Shown here: piece after piece, positions 53,063-57,737 of the stretch
How the letters are laid out: every line of letters begins with the position of its first letter
Position numbering within the stretch: the stretch's first letter is position 1
Assembly: GCA_947628135.1 (NCBI GenBank)
Contig: CANQYT010000003.1
Coordinates: 67,387-125,123 of the forward strand
Direction: 5' to 3'
Length of the DNA stretch: 57,737 bases
Source: an uncultured Clostridia bacterium
GTDB taxonomy: Bacteria > Bacillota > Clostridia > Christensenellales > CAG-314
Position numbers and translations under genes: made by a program
Notes under the pieces: generated by a model
The model's input: the letters and a program-made list of their open reading frames with translations, nothing else
Database searches by the model: none
Told to the model about the DNA's origin: nothing

Positions 53063-53599
53063 TCATCTCTTGGAGAGTATCTTGTCTATGTACTCGTCGA
53101 TGGACTTTGCGACCACTTCTTTTGCGTCGTCCACGTCGTGTACTTCGGAAACAGACGTGGGCTTGTTCTCCAATTCCTTGTAAACGCGGAAAAAGTGCTG
53201 CATTTCGTCGAAGATGTGCTTGGGAAGGTCCTTTATCGACGTGTAACAGTTGTAGTTGGGGTCGGTGAAAGGAATTGCGATGACCTTTTCGTCGCGAGAG
53301 CCGTTGTCGTTCATTATTATCACGCCGATGGGATAGCAACGTACCAGACTGTGCGCAAGCAACGGTTCGGAGCAAAGCACCAACACGTCCATCGGGTCGC
53401 CGTCCTCGGCAAGCGTGCGGGGAATGAAGCCGTAGTTGGCGGGATAGTGAGTGGACGTGTACAATATTCTGTCCAAAACCAGCAAGCCCGTTTCCTTGTC
53501 CAATTCGTACTTCATCTTGCTGCCCTTGGTGATCTCTATCACGGCGTAAAAGTCGTCTTTGTTTATTCTGCTGCGCGCAATGTCGTGCCAAATGTTCAT
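53063..53599 (-). CDS. ppa: Inorganic pyrophosphatase (soluble type I)
   Basis: 178 residues. [42 protein letters not shown] and [11 protein letters not shown] carry the metal-binding Asp residues, with a further [14 protein letters not shown] segment. It hydrolyses pyrophosphate, pulling biosynthesis forward. The start overlaps the lysR stop (ATGA), so it is translated with lysR. Confidence 0.97.
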   Translation of the reverse strand: MNIWHDIARSRINKDDFYAVIEITKGSKMKYELDKETGLLVLDRILYTSTHYPANYGFIPRTLAEDGDPMDVLVLCSEPLLAHSLVRCYPIGVIIMNDNGSRDEKVIAIPFTDPNYNCYTSIKDLPKHIFDEMQHFFRVYKELENKPTSVSEVHDVDDAKEVVAKSIDEYIDKILSKR

Positions 53600-54489
53600 A
53601 GTGTTCCTCCCGTAAGTTTTTTGTTGTATTGTTCGGCAAATTGTATGAAATTTTCCGAATCGGAATATAAACTGCTGTTTTTGGACCAGATGAGGACAAT
53701 TTCCTGAATCAGCGATTTGTCAAGCGGTATGCACACAAGGTCGTCGTCCATTTCCGCAACCTGACGGTACAAAAACGCGCCCGCGTAACCGTACCCGAGA
53801 AATTGTTTAATTGTGTACAACTGCGAAGAGTACAGCAATATTTTCGGTTCGACCCCCACCTCGGAAAACGCACGCTTGATAAACGTGTTCTGATAACTGT
53901 CCGCTTTGAAAAGAATGATATGTTCTTCGGAAAGTTCCTTGAAAGAAATGCTCTTTCTGCCGGCAAGCGGGTGAGTTTTGCTTACGCAGAACACGAGTTC
54001 CGTCGCAACGAGGGGCAGTAAATTGTAACCGTCTACCACCGCGTTGTCAAGAATGGTTATACCCAAATCAACGGAATTGGCGTCCACGAGTTTGCGAGCC
54101 TGCAACGAGCCCGTTTCCAACATTTCCAACTCTACACCCGGATACAACTTGGTGTAGGCGTTGAACATCTGCGGAAACAAAAACGTGCTTATCATCGCGG
54201 GGACGGCAATTTTGACGTGATTGCGGTTGCTGCCCATATCCTTCATTTGCGTAGTCAGCGTGTCCACGGATTGCAAAATGTAGTTTATCTTGTCCAGAAA
54301 AAACTGTCCCTCCACCGTGAGTTGCAGACGGTTGTGTCTGCGGTGAAACAGTTTTACTCCGAACTCGTCCTCCAATTCTTTCAGACAAAAAGAAATCGTG
54401 GGCTGACTGACGAAAAGCACCTCTGCCGCCTTGGTTATGCTGCCGTAGCGGCAAACGGTTTGAAAATATCTCATTTGTAGAAGCTTCAT
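53596..54489 (-). CDS. LysR-family transcriptional regulator
   Basis: 297 residues. N-terminal winged HTH ([53 protein letters not shown]), then the two-lobed effector domain. The effector is unknown. The start at 54489 follows AGGTG and begins at the conserved MKLLQMRYF; an extension to 54537 has no ribosome site. Overlap with ppa suggests the regulator and pyrophosphatase are made in fixed ratio. Confidence 0.94.
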   Translation of the reverse strand: MKLLQMRYFQTVCRYGSITKAAEVLFVSQPTISFCLKELEDEFGVKLFHRRHNRLQLTVEGQFFLDKINYILQSVDTLTTQMKDMGSNRNHVKIAVPAMISTFLFPQMFNAYTKLYPGVELEMLETGSLQARKLVDANSVDLGITILDNAVVDGYNLLPLVATELVFCVSKTHPLAGRKSISFKELSEEHIILFKADSYQNTFIKRAFSEVGVEPKILLYSSQLYTIKQFLGYGYAGAFLYRQVAEMDDDLVCIPLDKSLIQEIVLIWSKNSSLYSDSENFIQFAEQYNKKLTGGTL

Positions 54490-54552
54490 CTTGCACCTAT
54501 AAATTAGAAAAATTTTGTCCAAATCAAAGTTGGGCAAAGTTTTGACTATGTT

Positions 54553-54581
54553 ATTATAGCAGAGTAATACGAATAAATCAA
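54553..54581 (-). promoter_or_regulatory. Promoter of lysR-ppa
   Basis: TTGATT (54581-54576), 17 bp, TATAAT (54558-54553). The leader is ~57 bases. Confidence 0.8.
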
Positions 54582-54632
54582 CTCAAAAATATGCCTTTGG
54601 GCGTAAAATTATACTGAAAATACCGACAAATC

Positions 54633-54684
54633 AATACTATGTCACAAATAGTAGTATACAAATCGTCGAATTTCGACATAGTTG
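54633..54684. repeat. Copy C of 52-bp palindromic repeat
   Basis: Best-formed copy: outer arms ACTATGTC (54636-54643) and GACATAGT (54675-54682) are perfectly complementary. Nested inside are a left hairpin ACTAT/ATAGT and a right hairpin GTCGAA/TTCGAC. Lies between the lysR promoter and the hemW stop. Confidence 0.7.
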
Positions 54685-54810
54685 CACCGCTGTGAAGTTG
54701 CCGCCGAAACGTTTGTCGAGAAGTTACCGTTCGATTGTTTGATTGAATACGGAAACGCTACGACCGAAAAGCGACAACAAACAATATCCGTCCAACGGCT
54801 GTACGGAATT

Positions 54811-55938
54811 TCAGTCGCGGTCGGAATGCCAAAGTTCGGCGAGAATGGAATTTACCACGTAAAACTTGTCGGCGGGAACGCGCAGGCGGTCGCCGTCCGT
54901 CACGAGATAACCCTCGGCGATCAATCTGTCGGCGGATTTGAAAAAACTACGAAAATCCGCGCCGTAACGTTCGGCAAACTCCGACAGGCTTACACCGCTT
55001 TCGAGGCGTAAACCGAGCATTGCAAATTCGTTTGCTTGTTCTTCGCGCGAAACGTATTCGGTCGCGCCGTCGCGAAGCGTTTCGGTGGGACAGGCAAGAT
55101 ACTCGCTTACGCTCCAAGGGTTTGTATACCTAACGTCGCCGACAAAGCCGCTTGCCGCCGCGCCGAACGCAAAATAGCGTCCCTCCCGCCAATAGTTGAG
55201 ATTGTGTTTACACTCGCTGCCCTTGTGCGCGAAATTGGATATTTCGTAGCGGTCAAACCCTTTTGCAGCAAGTATTTCCGCCGCTTCGCCGTACATATCC
55301 GCCTGTTCATCGTCGGAAAAAGGCGATTGCCCCTGCAAACGGGCGTACAGCGTTGTTCCCTCGTGCAGTTCCAACGCGTACAGACTGACGTGCCGCAAAG
55401 GCAAATCGCAAACCGTTTGTACCGAATGAAGAAAATCAGCTCGCGTTTCCGGCAGACCCAAGATAAGATCGGCGTTTACGTTGCCGAAACCGTGAGCGCG
55501 CGCCCTGTCCAAAGCCCGCAGAAAATCGCCGTAGCCGTGCAATCTGCCGATAAATTTAAGCGTTCGGTCGTTTACGCTTTGCAAGCCGAAACTTACACGA
55601 TTTACCCCGTTGCTTTTGAGACAATCAAGCAACTCCTCCGTTGCGCTTTCGGGGTTGCATTCCGCAGTTGCCTCGACGAGTTGCGACAAATCGAAACGGT
55701 TGTCCAACCTGGCAAAAAGCGCGTCCAGATACCTTATGCTCACCGCAGAGGGCGTTCCACCGCCGAGATACAATGTGTAAATTTTTTTCGAACGGTCGGA
55801 ATAGCGATCTACCTCCTCGAAGAGTTTGTCGAAATAACGTTTTTGCAGGTCGAAGTCCGTGCAAGAGGAAAAAGCGCAGTAGCCGCACCGCGCTTTACAA
55901 AAAGGAATATGGACGTATATCGAGTAATTGTCTTTCAT
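54811..55938 (-). CDS. hemW: Radical SAM heme chaperone HemW
   Basis: 375 residues. YVHIPFCKARCGYCAFSSC carries the CxxxCxxCxF motif of HemW; GGGTPSAV, ECNPES, VSFGLQSVNDRTLKFIGR and HNLNYWREG follow in family order. Homologous to coproporphyrinogen dehydrogenase but lacking its N-terminal extension; HemW is a heme-transfer protein. lepA-hemW order is widely conserved in Firmicutes. Confidence 0.95.
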   Translation of the reverse strand: MKDNYSIYVHIPFCKARCGYCAFSSCTDFDLQKRYFDKLFEEVDRYSDRSKKIYTLYLGGGTPSAVSIRYLDALFARLDNRFDLSQLVEATAECNPESATEELLDCLKSNGVNRVSFGLQSVNDRTLKFIGRLHGYGDFLRALDRARAHGFGNVNADLILGLPETRADFLHSVQTVCDLPLRHVSLYALELHEGTTLYARLQGQSPFSDDEQADMYGEAAEILAAKGFDRYEISNFAHKGSECKHNLNYWREGRYFAFGAAASGFVGDVRYTNPWSVSEYLACPTETLRDGATEYVSREEQANEFAMLGLRLESGVSLSEFAERYGADFRSFFKSADRLIAEGYLVTDGDRLRVPADKFYVVNSILAELWHSDRD

Positions 55939-56109
55939 TGCGTATCAAGCGTTGGCTTTTGCGTTGGAACAGCAAAAAATTTGCGTTTCGACAATATCAT
56001 CGGCTTACCTGCCGCAAGCGTATTTTTTTGAGCGATCGGACATAATTGCCGCAAAATCGGCGTTTACGCTCGTAAGCAAGTTCAATATGCCACGCCGCGT
56101 TGCGCCCGT

Positions 56110-57737
<1,628 letters not shown>

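Overview
The window looks like a chromosomal segment of an endospore-forming, uncultured Clostridia-type Bacillota. The evidence is the sporulation sigma factor SigG followed by a YlmC/YmxH protein, the Firmicutes order yicC-gmk-rpoZ-coaBC-priA-def-fmt-rsmB-rlmN-rsgA-rpe, rpmB divergent from yloU-yloV, strong GGAGG ribosome sites, and vegetative promoters that nearly all have a 17-bp spacer. Base composition is near-balanced, and most genes lie on the minus strand. No prophage, CRISPR array or rRNA was seen. The only mobile DNA is one decayed IS200/IS605-type remnant.

Layout. 1-5.0 kb (minus): der (cut by the window), a DUF512 PDZ/radical-SAM-like protein, a cyclophilin-like lipoprotein, an RluA-type pseudouridine synthase, ylmC and sigG. 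5.2-6.9 kb (plus): a divergent IlvD/Edd-family protein with its own promoter and operator-like palindrome. 6.9-7.9 kb: IS200-like remnant and an AT-rich gap. 7.9-13.1 kb (minus): tdk, fhs, a repeat-bearing sugar-binding-like lipoprotein and a DUF362 protein. 13.4-16.6 kb: a MATE transporter, then guaD-adh. 16.7-17.0 kb: tRNA-Cys and tRNA-Leu. 17.0-18.8 kb: small accessory genes. 19.0-23.1 kb: yloU-yloV facing rpmB, PAP2 and a small membrane protein. 23.3-33.6 kb: the long translation and genome-maintenance operon. 33.8-39.9 kb: tyrS-yigZ-pcrA-ligA. 40.0-43.8 kb: rarA plus an ABC exporter. 44.0-46.2 kb: a tandem pair of DUF2974 hydrolase-like paralogues. 46.4-47.6 kb: rtcB-like gene. 47.7-52.5 kb: a potassium locus, ktrB-ktrA-(47-aa membrane peptide)-kdpD-kdpE. 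53.1-57.7 kb: lysR-ppa, hemW and lepA (cut by the window).

How genes work together. The 23-34 kb operon joins ribosome and translation maturation (Def, Fmt, RsmB, RlmN, RsgA) with nucleotide/CoA supply and replication restart. It lacks the prpC-prkC phosphatase/kinase pair usually found between rlmN and rsgA. The potassium locus pairs a shortened KdpD/KdpE system with a Ktr transporter rather than the KdpFABC pump, and direct repeats with 11-bp phasing lie just upstream of the ktrB promoter, suggesting autogenous KdpE control.

Most notable observations: (1) an IlvD-fold protein that has lost the Cys-Asp-Lys metal-ligand triad and the catalytic-serine motif of dihydroxyacid dehydratases; (2) the KdpDE-KtrAB-47-aa-peptide operon with phased repeats; (3) a gap-free 52-bp palindromic repeat present three times between genes and once in part inside yigZ; (4) promoters placed so that rluA, rarA and kdpD mRNAs should be leaderless or nearly so.
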